The notes beneath the pieces were generated by a model. That model was not told where the DNA came from, did not search any database, and worked only from the letters and a program-made list of their open reading frames with translations. From Telmatospirillum sp. (GTDB taxonomy: Bacteria > Pseudomonadota > Alphaproteobacteria > CACIAM-22H2), in contig JADCGL010000003.1 in NCBI GenBank assembly GCA_020248985.1, forward strand, positions 150,329 to 214,328: DNA of 64,000 nucleotides, in the 5' to 3' direction. Position numbers and translations under genes: made by a program. This document shows positions 49,289-63,798 of the stretch, one piece after another; position 1 is the stretch's first letter, and the number at the start of each line of letters is the position of its first letter.

Positions 49289-49996
49289 CTAACCCCGATG
49301 GGCCGTTTCTGTCCCGAGTCGAAGCCAAGATTCGACGAGATGCGTGCAGGTCGCAACCGCCAAGACCGGAACGGCCAGGTTCACGAAGGGCACGAGCGAC
49401 AGCCCCGCAAAGAGCGCGCCCGCGAGCCATGCTTCGCTGCGATGCGTACGCCACAGGCTGCGCAAGGTGGCCGGGTCGGCGCGCCGGGCAAGCCCTTGGC
49501 CGACATATTCGGCCGCGAGCAAAAAGCCGTTGGCGGCCAAAAAGACCGCCAGATTGAGGCCGGGCACGAAATAAAGCGGCAGCACGAGCAGGTTGATGCC
49601 CAATGCCAACCCCACCAGCCGCAGCCCCGCCAGAATTTCGGCCGGGGTCGAGCGCGTGCGCGCAGGCGGCAAATGCGGGTAGTGGCGGGCTTCGACGGCG
49701 ACGGCCACAGCCTCCAAAAACAACCCCAAAAACGCAGCGACAAAGGTCGGGAACAGGATAAGCGTCAGAACGACAACGCCGAATCCGCCGATCGCGGCCG
49801 CTGTCGTATCGAGCCAGGCAATCGCAAAAAGCTGCGTGTGCAGGAGGGCGTAGCCAAGTCCGATCCACAGAACGAGGATCGCCGCGAAGCTGAGCGCCAC
49901 GCTTTTGAGCAATGGTGCGCGCAAACGCGGATCGCCCAATTGGCCGATCGCGCGCGCAAGTGCGCCCAAAATCGAGAGAGACCCCGTCGCCGCCAT
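49289..49996 (-). CDS. CysZ/EI24-family membrane protein
   Basis: 235 aa with about four long hydrophobic segments (ALSFAAILVLWIGLGYALL, AAIGGFGVVVLTLILFPTFVAAFLGLFL, VGLALGINLLVLPLYFVPGLNLAVFLAANGFLLAAEY, and a C-terminal GLSLVPFVNLAVPVLAVATC). EFYVGQGLARR-like and Asn-rich segments fit the CysZ/EI24 family. Members move sulfate in enterobacteria, but that role is not tested here. Divergent from the PfkB kinase. Confidence 0.8.
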   Translation of the reverse strand: MAATGSLSILGALARAIGQLGDPRLRAPLLKSVALSFAAILVLWIGLGYALLHTQLFAIAWLDTTAAAIGGFGVVVLTLILFPTFVAAFLGLFLEAVAVAVEARHYPHLPPARTRSTPAEILAGLRLVGLALGINLLVLPLYFVPGLNLAVFLAANGFLLAAEYVGQGLARRADPATLRSLWRTHRSEAWLAGALFAGLSLVPFVNLAVPVLAVATCTHLVESWLRLGTETAHRG

Positions 49997-50112
49997 GCCC
50001 CGCCGCCTTTTTTGTTCCCGAAACGCGCGCTTGTGCGCCGCAACAAGGATGGGTATTTTCCGCGCGCCGTTTCAAGCCCCCGTTGGGGCCGCCCGAGTCG
50101 GCCGGAGAATCA

Positions 50113-51111
50113 ATGTCCAACGCCAAATTCGATGTGCTGGGCATCGGCAACGCCATTGTCGATGTCATCGCCCGTGCCGACGATGCGCTGCTCGCCAAGA
50201 ACGGTCTCGAAAAAGGGGCCATGACGCTGATCGACGAAGCGCGCGCCGACGCGCTCTACGCGCTGATGGGGCCGGGGCGCGAATCCTCGGGCGGTTCGGC
50301 CGGCAACACGATCGCGGGCCTCGCCAATCTCGGCGGCAAAGCCGCCTATATCGGCCGCGTGCGCGACGACCAGCTGGGCGGCATCTTCCGCCACGACATC
50401 CGCGCGATGGGCGTTGCCTTCGATACGGCCGCCGCTGCCGAAGGCCCCGCCACCGCGCGCTGCCTCATTTTCGTGACCCCCGACGCGCAGCGCACGATGC
50501 AGACCTACTTGGGCGCTTGCGTCGATTTGGGCCCAGCCCAGATCGACGAAGCGACGGTTGCCGCATCGCGTGTGACCTATCTCGAAGGCTATCTGTGGGA
50601 CAAGCCGGCCGCCAAAGAAGCCTTCCGCAAGGCGGTGGACGTGGCGCACAAGGCCGGGCGCAAAGTGTCGCTGACCTTGTCGGACTCGTTCTGTGTGGGT
50701 CGCCATCGCGCCGAGTTCCGCGATCTCGTCGACAACCATGTCGATATTCTGTTCGCCAACGAGCACGAAATCACGAGCCTCTACGAGGTCGACTCTTTCG
50801 ACCAGGTGCTGCCGCATCTGCGCGCCAAAGCGTCGCGCATCGCGGCTTTGACGCGCTCGGAAAAAGGCTCGGTCGTGATCGGCAACGGCGAAGTGCATGC
50901 CGTGCCCGCCATCCCGAACGTCAAGGTCGTCGATACGACCGGGGCGGGCGATCTCTACGCTGCCGGCTTCCTGCACGGTCTGACGACCGGCAAGGATCTC
51001 GGCCTTGCCGCACGCCTGGGTGCGATCTGTGCGGCCGAAATCATCTCGCATTACGGTGCGCGTCCCGAAACCTCCCTCAAGGAACTCGCGGCCAAGCAAT
51101 TGGCGGCCTGA
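50113..51111 (+). CDS. PfkB-family sugar kinase, adenosine kinase-like
   Basis: 332 aa. PfkB folds: [45 protein letters not shown] and the anion-hole motif [18 protein letters not shown] with catalytic Asp. Similar to alphaproteobacterial adenosine kinases, which convert adenosine to AMP. CGGAGAAT precedes the ATG. typA starts 5 bp downstream, so they may be co-transcribed. Confidence 0.9.
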   Translation: MSNAKFDVLGIGNAIVDVIARADDALLAKNGLEKGAMTLIDEARADALYALMGPGRESSGGSAGNTIAGLANLGGKAAYIGRVRDDQLGGIFRHDIRAMGVAFDTAAAAEGPATARCLIFVTPDAQRTMQTYLGACVDLGPAQIDEATVAASRVTYLEGYLWDKPAAKEAFRKAVDVAHKAGRKVSLTLSDSFCVGRHRAEFRDLVDNHVDILFANEHEITSLYEVDSFDQVLPHLRAKASRIAALTRSEKGSVVIGNGEVHAVPAIPNVKVVDTTGAGDLYAAGFLHGLTTGKDLGLAARLGAICAAEIISHYGARPETSLKELAAKQLAA

Positions 51112-51116
51112 AAATC

Positions 51117-52937
<1,821 letters not shown>

Positions 52938-52964
52938 AAGGAAGCGACGGCGAAGGACCTTTGC

Positions 52965-52980
52965 GCCGGCCACCGCCGGC
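52965..52980. terminator. Hairpin GCCGGC-CACC-GCCGGC between convergent genes
   Basis: Perfect 6-bp arms with a 4-base loop, located between the ends of typA (+) and the PAS gene (-). Likely a bidirectional 3' end, without a T-run. Confidence 0.4.
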
Positions 52981-52985
52981 CGAAG

Positions 52986-53435
52986 CTAATCGTCGCCGCC
53001 GTAACCCAGCACGCTGGCGAGCATGTCCACGGTTTTGCCGTCGGTAGCAAAAGGCAGCATCAGCGACTGGTAGCGCCAATAGCGATTCTGGATCGCGAAT
53101 TCGCGGTCAAGGACAAGCGGCGCACGCGTGCGCGCGACATGCGTCAAAGTCTCCATCATCTTCTCGGCCATTTCGCGGTCGTGATGCGTGCTCAGCACCG
53201 TGCCGGTCAGGTCGACGCCGAAAAATGCGACCGCTTCGGTGGCGTCGAGCCGCACGCGAAAATCGCCGTTCGGCAGTGTGTCGTGCAGCGTCACGTAGCC
53301 GAGCGCCCAGGGGAATTCGAGCGGGTCGATTTGGGCGCGCCCGGGCAGCGCATCGCCGCGATGTTTGCTGCGCCAATAGGCGTAGAAACGCCGCAGGCGT
53401 TCGTGCCGGATCGCATCGGGTTGGAAAGCTGGCAT
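52986..53435 (-). CDS. PAS-domain (PAS_5-like) protein
   Basis: 149 aa with one PAS-type domain (WALGYVTLHDTLPNGDFRVRLDATEAVAFFGVDLTGTVLSTHH, MMETLTHVARTRAPLVLDREF). The sequence fits the alphaproteobacterial PAS_5/DUF family. No output domain is present, so it may act as a small adaptor or sensory partner. Divergent from the MFS transporter across about 115 bp. Confidence 0.82.
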   Translation of the reverse strand: MPAFQPDAIRHERLRRFYAYWRSKHRGDALPGRAQIDPLEFPWALGYVTLHDTLPNGDFRVRLDATEAVAFFGVDLTGTVLSTHHDREMAEKMMETLTHVARTRAPLVLDREFAIQNRYWRYQSLMLPFATDGKTVDMLASVLGYGGDD

Positions 53436-53550
53436 GGTAATGGCGCGCGCGGTCCTGAATTGTTTGCGCCCCGGGCCAGCAAAGCCTTCGCGCATGAATT
53501 GCCTTCGCATAGACTGCCGCGATGCGCGCGATTCGCACAACCAAAAACGC

Positions 53551-54891
53551 ATGACCGACGCTCCCGCACCAAGTGCGAGCTGGCGGACGGCCTTGGCCGT
53601 CTATGCGCGGCCGCGCCTGCTCGCCGTGCTGTTCATGGGGTTCTCCTCGGGCCTGCCGCTGCCGCTCACCTTCGGCACGCTTTCGTTCTGGCTCGCCGAA
53701 TCGGGTGTGAGCCGCACGACGATCGGCATTCTCGCCCTTGTCGGCACGGCCTATTCGCTCAAATTCCTGTGGGCGCCGATCATCGACCGGCTGCCCTTGG
53801 GTGCGTTCACGCGCCGCTTGGGCCGCCGCCGGTCGTGGGCGCTGCTGATCCAGGCCGGCCTCGCCGCTGCGATCTTCGCACTCGGTTTCACCGATCCGCG
53901 CATCGATCCGTGGCCGACCGCGATGGTCGCCGTCGTCATCGCGTTTCTGTCGGCGAGCCAAGACATCGTCATCGACGCGTTCCGCATCGAAATCCTGAAA
54001 GCCGACGAACAGGGGGCGGGGGCTGCGGCCACGCAATGGGGCTATCGCTTCGGGCTGATGGCGGCATCGGCCGGTGCCCTCTATGCGGCCGAATACGGGG
54101 GCTGGAGTTTCGCGTTTTCGGCCATGGCGTGCCTGATGGCGGTGGGCGCTGTCACGATATGGCTCACCGCCGAACCGCCGGTGCCCGATGCGGTTGCAGC
54201 CCCGCTTGCGGGCAATACTCCGTTTGAAAAAGCCACGGCGTGGCTGAGCCAAGCCGTCGTCGGGCCGTTTGCCGAATTCGCCACGCGGCCCGCCTGGGCC
54301 ACTATCCTGATCTTCGTCGTACTCTACAAATTCGGCGATGCGCTGGCCGGCGTGATGGCCAATCCATTCTACGTCGCGATGGGATTCAGCCGCATCGAAG
54401 TCGCCAATATCTCGAAAATCTACGGCGTGTTTTCCACGCTGGCCGGCGTGGCGGCCGGCGGTGCGGTGGTGGCGCGCTTCGGGCTCTATCCGTCGCTGTT
54501 TTATTGCGGCATTCTGCAGGCGATCTCGAACCTTATGTATGTTCTGCAGGCCTATGTCGGCTACGACGTAGCACTGCTCACGCTCACGATCGGCATCGAG
54601 AATTTTTCGGGCGGCATGGGCTCGGCCGCGTTCGTCGCGTATCTGTCGGGCTTGTGCAACATCGCGTTTACGGCCACGCAATATGCGCTGCTGTCGTCGC
54701 TTGCCGCCGTCGGCCGCACGACGCTTGCCGCGTCGGGCGGGTGGCTGTCCGAGCAGCTCGATTGGGTGTGGTTTTTCGCCGCCACCACGCTCGCGGCCTT
54801 GCCGGGCTTGTTGATGGTGCTGTGGCTGATGCGGCGCTTCCCCGGCCGCGATCTGCCTCAGCGCGGACCAGCACTCGCCATCGACGATTGA
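53551..54891 (+). CDS. AmpG-like MFS transporter
   Basis: 446 aa with 12 predicted hydrophobic segments. FMGFSSGLPLPLTFGTLSFWLAESGVS and LKFLWAPIIDRLP match the AmpG family of muropeptide permeases that import GlcNAc-anhydroMurNAc peptides, products of lytic transglycosylases such as MltA in this window. QDIVIDAFRIEIL and NPFYVAMGFSRIEVA support this. The 3' end overlaps the convergent GT9 gene by 34 bp. Confidence 0.85.
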   Translation: MTDAPAPSASWRTALAVYARPRLLAVLFMGFSSGLPLPLTFGTLSFWLAESGVSRTTIGILALVGTAYSLKFLWAPIIDRLPLGAFTRRLGRRRSWALLIQAGLAAAIFALGFTDPRIDPWPTAMVAVVIAFLSASQDIVIDAFRIEILKADEQGAGAAATQWGYRFGLMAASAGALYAAEYGGWSFAFSAMACLMAVGAVTIWLTAEPPVPDAVAAPLAGNTPFEKATAWLSQAVVGPFAEFATRPAWATILIFVVLYKFGDALAGVMANPFYVAMGFSRIEVANISKIYGVFSTLAGVAAGGAVVARFGLYPSLFYCGILQAISNLMYVLQAYVGYDVALLTLTIGIENFSGGMGSAAFVAYLSGLCNIAFTATQYALLSSLAAVGRTTLAASGGWLSEQLDWVWFFAATTLAALPGLLMVLWLMRRFPGRDLPQRGPALAIDD

Positions 54892-55844
54892 AGGGCGGCC
54901 ACGACCGCATCGATCGGGATCGCCGCCATGTCGATGCCGCCGAAGGTTTGCGCGCGCAGCACCGTCAAATGCCGTGCGCGCGGCGCGAACTTTGCGGGAT
55001 CGGTCGGCCCGAACAGCGACACGAGCGGCCGGTCGCCGGCGGCCAGCATATGGCCGCCGCCCGAATCGTTGGCAAGTGACGCGGATAGGCGCTGGGCGAG
55101 GGCGATGGTCAAAGTCGGCGAGGCGGGGATGCCGCGCGCGGCCGCTTCTTGCAACGGCAGGCGCGCCTTCGGCACGGACGAGGCGGCTGCGATCCAATCC
55201 TTCTCGTCGGGGCCGAGAATGAAGACGGGCACGGCGTCGCCAAGCGCCTTCGCGACGGCGCAGTAGTTTTCGAACGGCCAGCATTTCGCGCGATTGCCGG
55301 CACCGGGGGCGAGGCCGACATACGTCGGCCCCGGGGGCAGTAGCGAAGCCGCCGCCTGGGTTGCGTCCGCGGGCAGCGCCAAAGGCGGGGTTGCCAGCGC
55401 CGGATCGCCGCCGGCGGCTTCGATCAATTGCAGCATCTGGTCCAGCATCGCGCGCGGTTTGGTGCGCGCGGCGGGCCGTCCGTCGGACAGCAGAAAACTC
55501 GCCGCCCCCGACACGAACCGGCGATGACACACGCGGCGCACCGCCAGGCTCGTCGAAAAACGGCGCTGCGTGTCGAGCACCAGATCGAAGCGGCGCCCCC
55601 CCAAAGGCCGCGCGAAGATATCGCCCAAGCGGCTGCCAAAGCCTGCGTTTTCAAGGGTTTCGTCGATCAGCCCGGCGACGAGCTGGCGCAAGCTGCCGGC
55701 ATAGACGCTCGCACCCTTGCCAGCACACCAAGTGATTTTTGCCTGCGGCCAGTTGGCTTTGAGCACCCGCACGAAGGGCAGTTTCATGAGCCCGTCGCCA
55801 ACCAAATCGAGCCCGACATAAACCAGAATTGTTTGGGGTGTCAT
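54858..55844 (-). CDS. Glycosyltransferase family 9 (heptosyltransferase-like)
   Basis: 328 aa. ILVYVGLDLVGDGLMKLPFVRVLK, AGKGASVYAGSL, VGLAPGAGNRAKCWPFENY and NDSGGGHMLAAGDRPLVSLFGPTDPAKFAP follow the GT9 pattern for ADP-heptose:LPS transferases. Exact acceptor is unknown. Only 72 bp separates it from the divergent Pat gene. Confidence 0.88.
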   Translation of the reverse strand: MTPQTILVYVGLDLVGDGLMKLPFVRVLKANWPQAKITWCAGKGASVYAGSLRQLVAGLIDETLENAGFGSRLGDIFARPLGGRRFDLVLDTQRRFSTSLAVRRVCHRRFVSGAASFLLSDGRPAARTKPRAMLDQMLQLIEAAGGDPALATPPLALPADATQAAASLLPPGPTYVGLAPGAGNRAKCWPFENYCAVAKALGDAVPVFILGPDEKDWIAAASSVPKARLPLQEAAARGIPASPTLTIALAQRLSASLANDSGGGHMLAAGDRPLVSLFGPTDPAKFAPRARHLTVLRAQTFGGIDMAAIPIDAVVAALQSSMASAGPR

Positions 55845-55916
55845 TTTGTCACAATTTGGCGCTATTATGTTGCACTGCAGCAAAGTTGGTAAACGAGGAA
55901 AGGCGATCAGTTCGTC

Positions 55917-58646
55917 ATGTCGATCCGCAATCTCGACAAGCTTCTGGCGCCCAAATCGGTGGCACTGATTGGCGCGACACCCAAACCAGGGTCGGTGGGG
56001 GCAGTGCTGGCACGCAATCTGTTCCATGCCGGTTTCGCAGGCCCGATCCTGCCGGTCAATCCGAAATATCCAGCGATCGAGGGCGTGTTCGCCTATCCGG
56101 ATGTGCAGAGCCTGCCGGTGGTGCCCGACCTTGCCGTGATCTGCACCCCGCCCGCGACGGTGCCGGGCATCGTGGCGCAATTGGGCGCGCGCGGTTGCCG
56201 CGCGGCGATCGTGATCTCGGCGGGATTCGGCGAATTGCCGAACAATGCCGGCAAAGCGCTCGAGCAGGAAATGCTCGATGCGGCCCGGCCCTATCTGATG
56301 CGCATCGTCGGCCCGAACTGCCTCGGCGCCATGGTGCCGGCCATCGGCCTCAACGCAACTTTCTCGCACGTGGCCCCGATGGCGGGCGATCTTGCCTTCG
56401 TCACGCAGTCGGGTGCGATGGCGACCGCCATCGTCGATTGGGCCGCCCCGCGCAAGATCGGCTTCTCGCATCTCGTGTCGCTCGGCGACATGAGCGACGT
56501 CGATTTCGGCGACATGCTCGATTGGCTTGCGACCGACGGCAAAACCCGCGCGATCCTGCTCTATATCGAAGCCGTCACGCAGGCGCGCAAATTCATGAGT
56601 GCGGCGCGTGCCGCCGCGCGTTTGAAGCCCGTGATCGTGATCAAAGCCGGGCGCCATGCCGAAGCCGCCAAGGCGGCGGCTTCGCATACCGGCGCTTTGG
56701 CCGGTGCCGACGCGGTCTACGACGCGGCGTTCCGGCGCGCGGGCATGCTGCGCGTCTACGACATCGACGAATTGTTCGACGCGGTCGCAACGCTTGCCGC
56801 CCCCGCCTTGCCGGGCGGCCCCGGCGAAGGCGGCGACCGGCTCGCCATTCTCACCAACGGCGGCGGGCTCGGCGTGCTCGCAACCGACACGCTGATGGAC
56901 CAGCTCGGCCATCTGGCGCCCATCGATGCCGACACGCAAAGCAAGCTCGACAAGGTGCTGCCGCCGACCTGGTCGCACGGCAATCCCATCGACATCATCG
57001 GCGATGCCGACGGCACGCGCTATCGCGCCGCCCTCGACGTGCTGCTGCAAGCGCCGGGGGTCGATGCCGTGCTCGCCCTCAATTGCCCGACCGCGATCGC
57101 CTCGTCCGTCGAGGCCGCCCAAGCGGTCATCGACGGGGCCAAGGGTGCGAAGATTCCGGTATTGGCCTCGTGGCTCGGCGGCACGCAAAACGCGTTGGCC
57201 GCGCGCGCGCTGTTCGCCGATGCGCGCATCCCATCCTACGAAACGCCCGACAAAGCCGTGCGCGGCTTCATGCATCTCGTGCGCTATCGCCAAGCGCAGC
57301 GCAACCTCATGGAAGTGCCGGACGCCGCTCCTGAAATGCTGGCCCCCGACCCGCTGGCGGCACGCGCCGTCGTCGACGCCGCACTGGCCGCGGGCCAGGA
57401 ATGGTTGTCGGACCCGCAGGTGCGCGGCGTTCTGGCGGGCTACGGATTTTCGCTGCCGCGCGGCGAACTTGTGGCCGACGCAACCTCGGCGGTGCTCGCG
57501 GCCGTGCGCATCGGCGGGCGCGTGGCACTCAAAATCGTGTCGCCGCAGATCCTGCACAAATCCGATGTCGGCGGGGTCGCCCTCAATCTCGATGGGCCGC
57601 GCGCGGTCGAACTTGCCGCCGCCGCGATGATCGAGCGCGTCAAAGCCAAGCGCCCCGATGCGGTCATCACGGGTTTTCTGGTGCAGGAGATGATCCGCCG
57701 CCCGGATGCGCACGAGCTGATCCTGGGCGTGAGCGAAGACCGCCAATTCGGGCCCGCGATCCTGTTCGGCCAAGGCGGGGTTTCGGTCGAAGTGGTCGGC
57801 GACACGGCGATGGCCCTGCCGCCGCTCAACGTGAAGCTGGCGCGCGAGCTGATCGGGGCCACGCGCGTGTCGCGGCTGCTGCGCGGCTATCGCGACCGGC
57901 CGGCGGCCGATCTTGCGGCCGTGGAACTGGCCCTCGTGCGCCTGTCGCAGCTGATCTGCGATCTCGATTCGGTGGCCGAGCTCGACATCAATCCGCTGCT
58001 GGCCGACGCGAGCGGCGCCATCGTGCTCGATGCGCGCATCCGCGTGCGCAAACCCGGCAGCCAGGTGCATGCCGCGCGCCTCGCGATCGAGCCGTATCCG
58101 TCCGATCTCGTCGAAACGCTCGAGCTCGACGGTTTCGGCACGGTGCGGCTGCGCCCGGTCCGCCCCGAAGATGCGCCGCTGATCGACGGGCTCATCGACC
58201 ATATGAGTGCGGAGGATCGCCGCATGCGGTTCTTCGCGCCCGTTACGCGCCTCACGCGGCCGCAATTGGCGCGCCTGACCCAGATCGACTACGACCGCGA
58301 AATGGCCTTTGTCTGCGAGCGGCGCGACGATCCCGAGGGGCTCTTGGGCGTGGTGCGCTTGGCCGCCGACCCCGACCGGGCGCGCGCCGAATATGCGATC
58401 GCATTGCGCTCCGACCTCAAAGGTCTGGGGCTCGGGCGGCGGCTGATGGTCCGCATTCTCGACTATGCCAAAGCCCGCGGCGTGGGCGAGGTTTACGGCG
58501 AAATCCTGCGCGAAAACCACAATATGGTCGAGCTTTGCCGGGTGTTGGGCTTCGAAATCAAAGCCGTACCCGACGAGCTCGACATGGTGCATGCCAGCAT
58601 CGCGTTGGCGGGGTGGGGCGAGCGGGCCGAGGCGGCGGCCCAATAG
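55917..58646 (+). CDS. Pat-type protein lysine acetyltransferase fused to acyl-CoA synthetase (NDP-forming)
   Basis: 909 aa. The first 700 residues are an NDP-forming acetyl-CoA synthetase module (PKSVALIGATPKPGSVGAVLARNL; ILPVNPKY; IVGPNCLGAM; ATP-grasp ALKIVSPQILHKSDVGGV) and the last 160 are a GNAT domain (RLRPVRPEDAPLIDGLIDHMSAED; GLGLGRRLMVRILDYAKARGVGEV). This layout matches Pat/Pka enzymes that acetylate acetyl-CoA synthetase and other proteins. Pat proteins with the same domain order are known; the substrate here is unknown. GAGGAAAGG precedes the start. Confidence 0.93.
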   Translation: MSIRNLDKLLAPKSVALIGATPKPGSVGAVLARNLFHAGFAGPILPVNPKYPAIEGVFAYPDVQSLPVVPDLAVICTPPATVPGIVAQLGARGCRAAIVISAGFGELPNNAGKALEQEMLDAARPYLMRIVGPNCLGAMVPAIGLNATFSHVAPMAGDLAFVTQSGAMATAIVDWAAPRKIGFSHLVSLGDMSDVDFGDMLDWLATDGKTRAILLYIEAVTQARKFMSAARAAARLKPVIVIKAGRHAEAAKAAASHTGALAGADAVYDAAFRRAGMLRVYDIDELFDAVATLAAPALPGGPGEGGDRLAILTNGGGLGVLATDTLMDQLGHLAPIDADTQSKLDKVLPPTWSHGNPIDIIGDADGTRYRAALDVLLQAPGVDAVLALNCPTAIASSVEAAQAVIDGAKGAKIPVLASWLGGTQNALAARALFADARIPSYETPDKAVRGFMHLVRYRQAQRNLMEVPDAAPEMLAPDPLAARAVVDAALAAGQEWLSDPQVRGVLAGYGFSLPRGELVADATSAVLAAVRIGGRVALKIVSPQILHKSDVGGVALNLDGPRAVELAAAAMIERVKAKRPDAVITGFLVQEMIRRPDAHELILGVSEDRQFGPAILFGQGGVSVEVVGDTAMALPPLNVKLARELIGATRVSRLLRGYRDRPAADLAAVELALVRLSQLICDLDSVAELDINPLLADASGAIVLDARIRVRKPGSQVHAARLAIEPYPSDLVETLELDGFGTVRLRPVRPEDAPLIDGLIDHMSAEDRRMRFFAPVTRLTRPQLARLTQIDYDREMAFVCERRDDPEGLLGVVRLAADPDRARAEYAIALRSDLKGLGLGRRLMVRILDYAKARGVGEVYGEILRENHNMVELCRVLGFEIKAVPDELDMVHASIALAGWGERAEAAAQ

Positions 58647-58736
58647 CCGCTTGCGTTCGCCCGATTACAATTTTATCACTGTCGCGATCGTTCACCCCGG
58701 GCCCCCCTCTCCCCCCGAACCAACGGAAGCGACATC

Positions 58737-60134
<1,398 letters not shown>

Positions 60135-60162
60135 CGACAGGCCAGTGGCTGCGGGCCAGTCG

Positions 60163-60624
60163 CTACTTTTTCACCGCGAAGATCGCTTCGATTTCGACCG
60201 TGATGCCGCGCGGCAGGCTGCCCATGCCGACGGCCGAGCGCGCATGCCGCCCGGCCTCGCCGAACACTTCGACGAACAGGTCCGAGCAGCCGTTGATCAC
60301 TTCCGGCTGGTGGCCGAAGCCCGGGGCGGCATTGACCATGCCGAGCAGCTTGACGACGTAGTCGACGCGGTCGAGCGAGCCAAGCGCCGTTCGCGCCGCA
60401 GCAAGCAGGCCGAGGCCCACGAGGCGCGCATCGGCTTTGGCTTCCTCGAGCGTCACGCCCGCGCCGACGATGCCGGTGCGCAGGCTGCCGTCGGCCAGCC
60501 GCGGCCCCTGGCCCGATAGATAAAGCGTGTTGTCGTGCAGCCGAAACGGCAGATAGTTGCCGCTGGGCGACTGCGGTTCCGACAGCACGATGCCGCGTTC
60601 TTTGAGGCGCATTTCGGCCGACAT
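60163..60624 (-). CDS. RidA family protein
   Basis: 153 aa. The RidA/YjgF core is seen in YLSGQGPRLADGSLRTGIVG, AKADARLVGLGLLAA, VDYVVKLLGMVNAAPGFGHQPEVINGCSDLFVEVFGEAGRHARSAVG and the conserved Arg (ARSAVGMGSLPRGITVEIEAIF). It deaminates reactive imines/enamines. Convergent with the flavoprotein gene and divergent from the PhnD-like gene across 216 bp. Confidence 0.92.
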   Translation of the reverse strand: MSAEMRLKERGIVLSEPQSPSGNYLPFRLHDNTLYLSGQGPRLADGSLRTGIVGAGVTLEEAKADARLVGLGLLAAARTALGSLDRVDYVVKLLGMVNAAPGFGHQPEVINGCSDLFVEVFGEAGRHARSAVGMGSLPRGITVEIEAIFAVKK

Positions 60625-60840
60625 TGGCGGGCTCCGTCTGTTTGGAGGGAAGATCGGCTGCGATCTTGGCGCGGAAACCGGCCGCGTGCAAAGCGGCTTT
60701 GCGGCAACAGTTTCGCAATTTGCGACGCATTTATGGGCAGCTCGGTGTGTGTTTTTTGTGTCTGGAACGGCCGCAGCGGTTGACGATTCCGCGCGATGCC
60801 GCGACACTTCCATCGGACACCTTCCGTTTCAGGATGCCGG

Positions 60841-61698
60841 ATGACGACGCAATCGCGACGCGAACTGCTACGGATTTTCGGTGCCTTGGCGGCGGTCGGC
60901 GGCGCTTGTGCGGGTGCTGGAAATGCGCGCGCCCAGAATGCGGCCGCCTTCCAGATCGGCGTGATGCCCAATGTGAGTGCCCGCATCATCCTCACCAACT
61001 ACCGGCCGATGCGCGAATATCTGGCCGAAAAGATGGGCCGCACGGTCGAAATCGCCACCGCGACGGATCTGCGCGAATTCCAGCGTCGCACGCTCGAGGG
61101 TGCGTACGATCTCGTTTTCACCGCGGCCAATCTCGCGCTCGTCGCCGAGGAAGACGGCAAGCTCGACGTGCTGGGCGGTTTCGAGCCCGCCATTCCGGCG
61201 CTGTTCGTGACGCGCAAAGACGCGCCCGTCGCCTCGCTCGAAGCGCTGCGCGGAAAAGCGCTTGCGCTTGCCAATCCGCAGTCGCTGGTCGCCCTGTCGG
61301 CCAAAGCAACTTTGGCCAATGCAGGTTTGCGCGCCGATACCGACTATCGCGCGACCTGGGCGCGCAACGAAGACAGCCTTGCCCAGCTTCTGTCGGGCGG
61401 CGACACGCCGATGGCGGCCATGAGCATGGGCGAGTTCCGCATCCTGCGCGACGAGATCCGCCAGTCGCTCGAGTTCCGCGAATTCGCGCGCGTGCCGAAT
61501 TTCATCGCCCTTGCTGGCAAGCCGATGGCGCCCGCATCACTCGCGCAATTGCGCGCAGCACTGGGCGCATTCGCTGAAACCGATCTCGGCCGCGAGTTCC
61601 AGAGCCTTACCGGCGTGCAGCGAATCCGCGCCGTTCCGGACGCCGACCGTGCGGCCATCGCCCCCGTCCTGGCCGAAACCCGCGCCGCTTTGCGCTGA
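60841..61698 (+). CDS. Tat-exported PhnD-like phosphate/phosphonate-type binding protein
   Basis: 285 aa. The start has a twin-arginine-like SRRELLR at residues 5-11, a hydrophobic stretch and ARAQ cleavage near residue 31. The mature part matches PhnD/PtxB-type periplasmic binding proteins (FQIGVMPNVSARIILTNYRPMREYLAEKMG, DLVFTAANLALVA, LFVTRKDAPV, KATLANAGL). No ABC permease or ATPase is near. Its stop is 31 bp from the hybrid kinase start, so it may be a periplasmic ligand receptor for that kinase. Confidence 0.82.
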   Translation: MTTQSRRELLRIFGALAAVGGACAGAGNARAQNAAAFQIGVMPNVSARIILTNYRPMREYLAEKMGRTVEIATATDLREFQRRTLEGAYDLVFTAANLALVAEEDGKLDVLGGFEPAIPALFVTRKDAPVASLEALRGKALALANPQSLVALSAKATLANAGLRADTDYRATWARNEDSLAQLLSGGDTPMAAMSMGEFRILRDEIRQSLEFREFARVPNFIALAGKPMAPASLAQLRAALGAFAETDLGREFQSLTGVQRIRAVPDADRAAIAPVLAETRAALR

Positions 61699-61729
61699 CA
61701 CCGCAACGCGACCCCAAAGGTGTGCCGCC

Positions 61730-63685
<1,956 letters not shown>

Positions 63686-63798
63686 AAGCGGCGCAGTTCA
63701 GGCAAAGTTTTGCTGGCAAGATCGGTGCTGTAGATTAAAGTAAGTTATCGAAACGCCTTGGGGGACGCAGCGAGTCGTCCGCGATTTGCTTTGGTGGT

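Noticed and set aside
48576..50222. Upstream extension of the lipoprotein frame to 707 codons
   Set aside because: The region is occupied by bactofilin and CysZ-like genes in another frame; the lipoprotein signal fixes the start near 48575.
55846..55870. TTGTCA and TATTAT as a promoter for the acetyltransferase gene
   Set aside because: The spacer is only 13 bp, too short for a typical sigma-70 promoter.
55845..58643. Upstream extension of the GT9 frame to a 1261-codon open frame on the minus strand
   Set aside because: The extension lies antisense to the acetyltransferase gene and has no conserved motif; the GT9 domain begins at the ATG at 55844.
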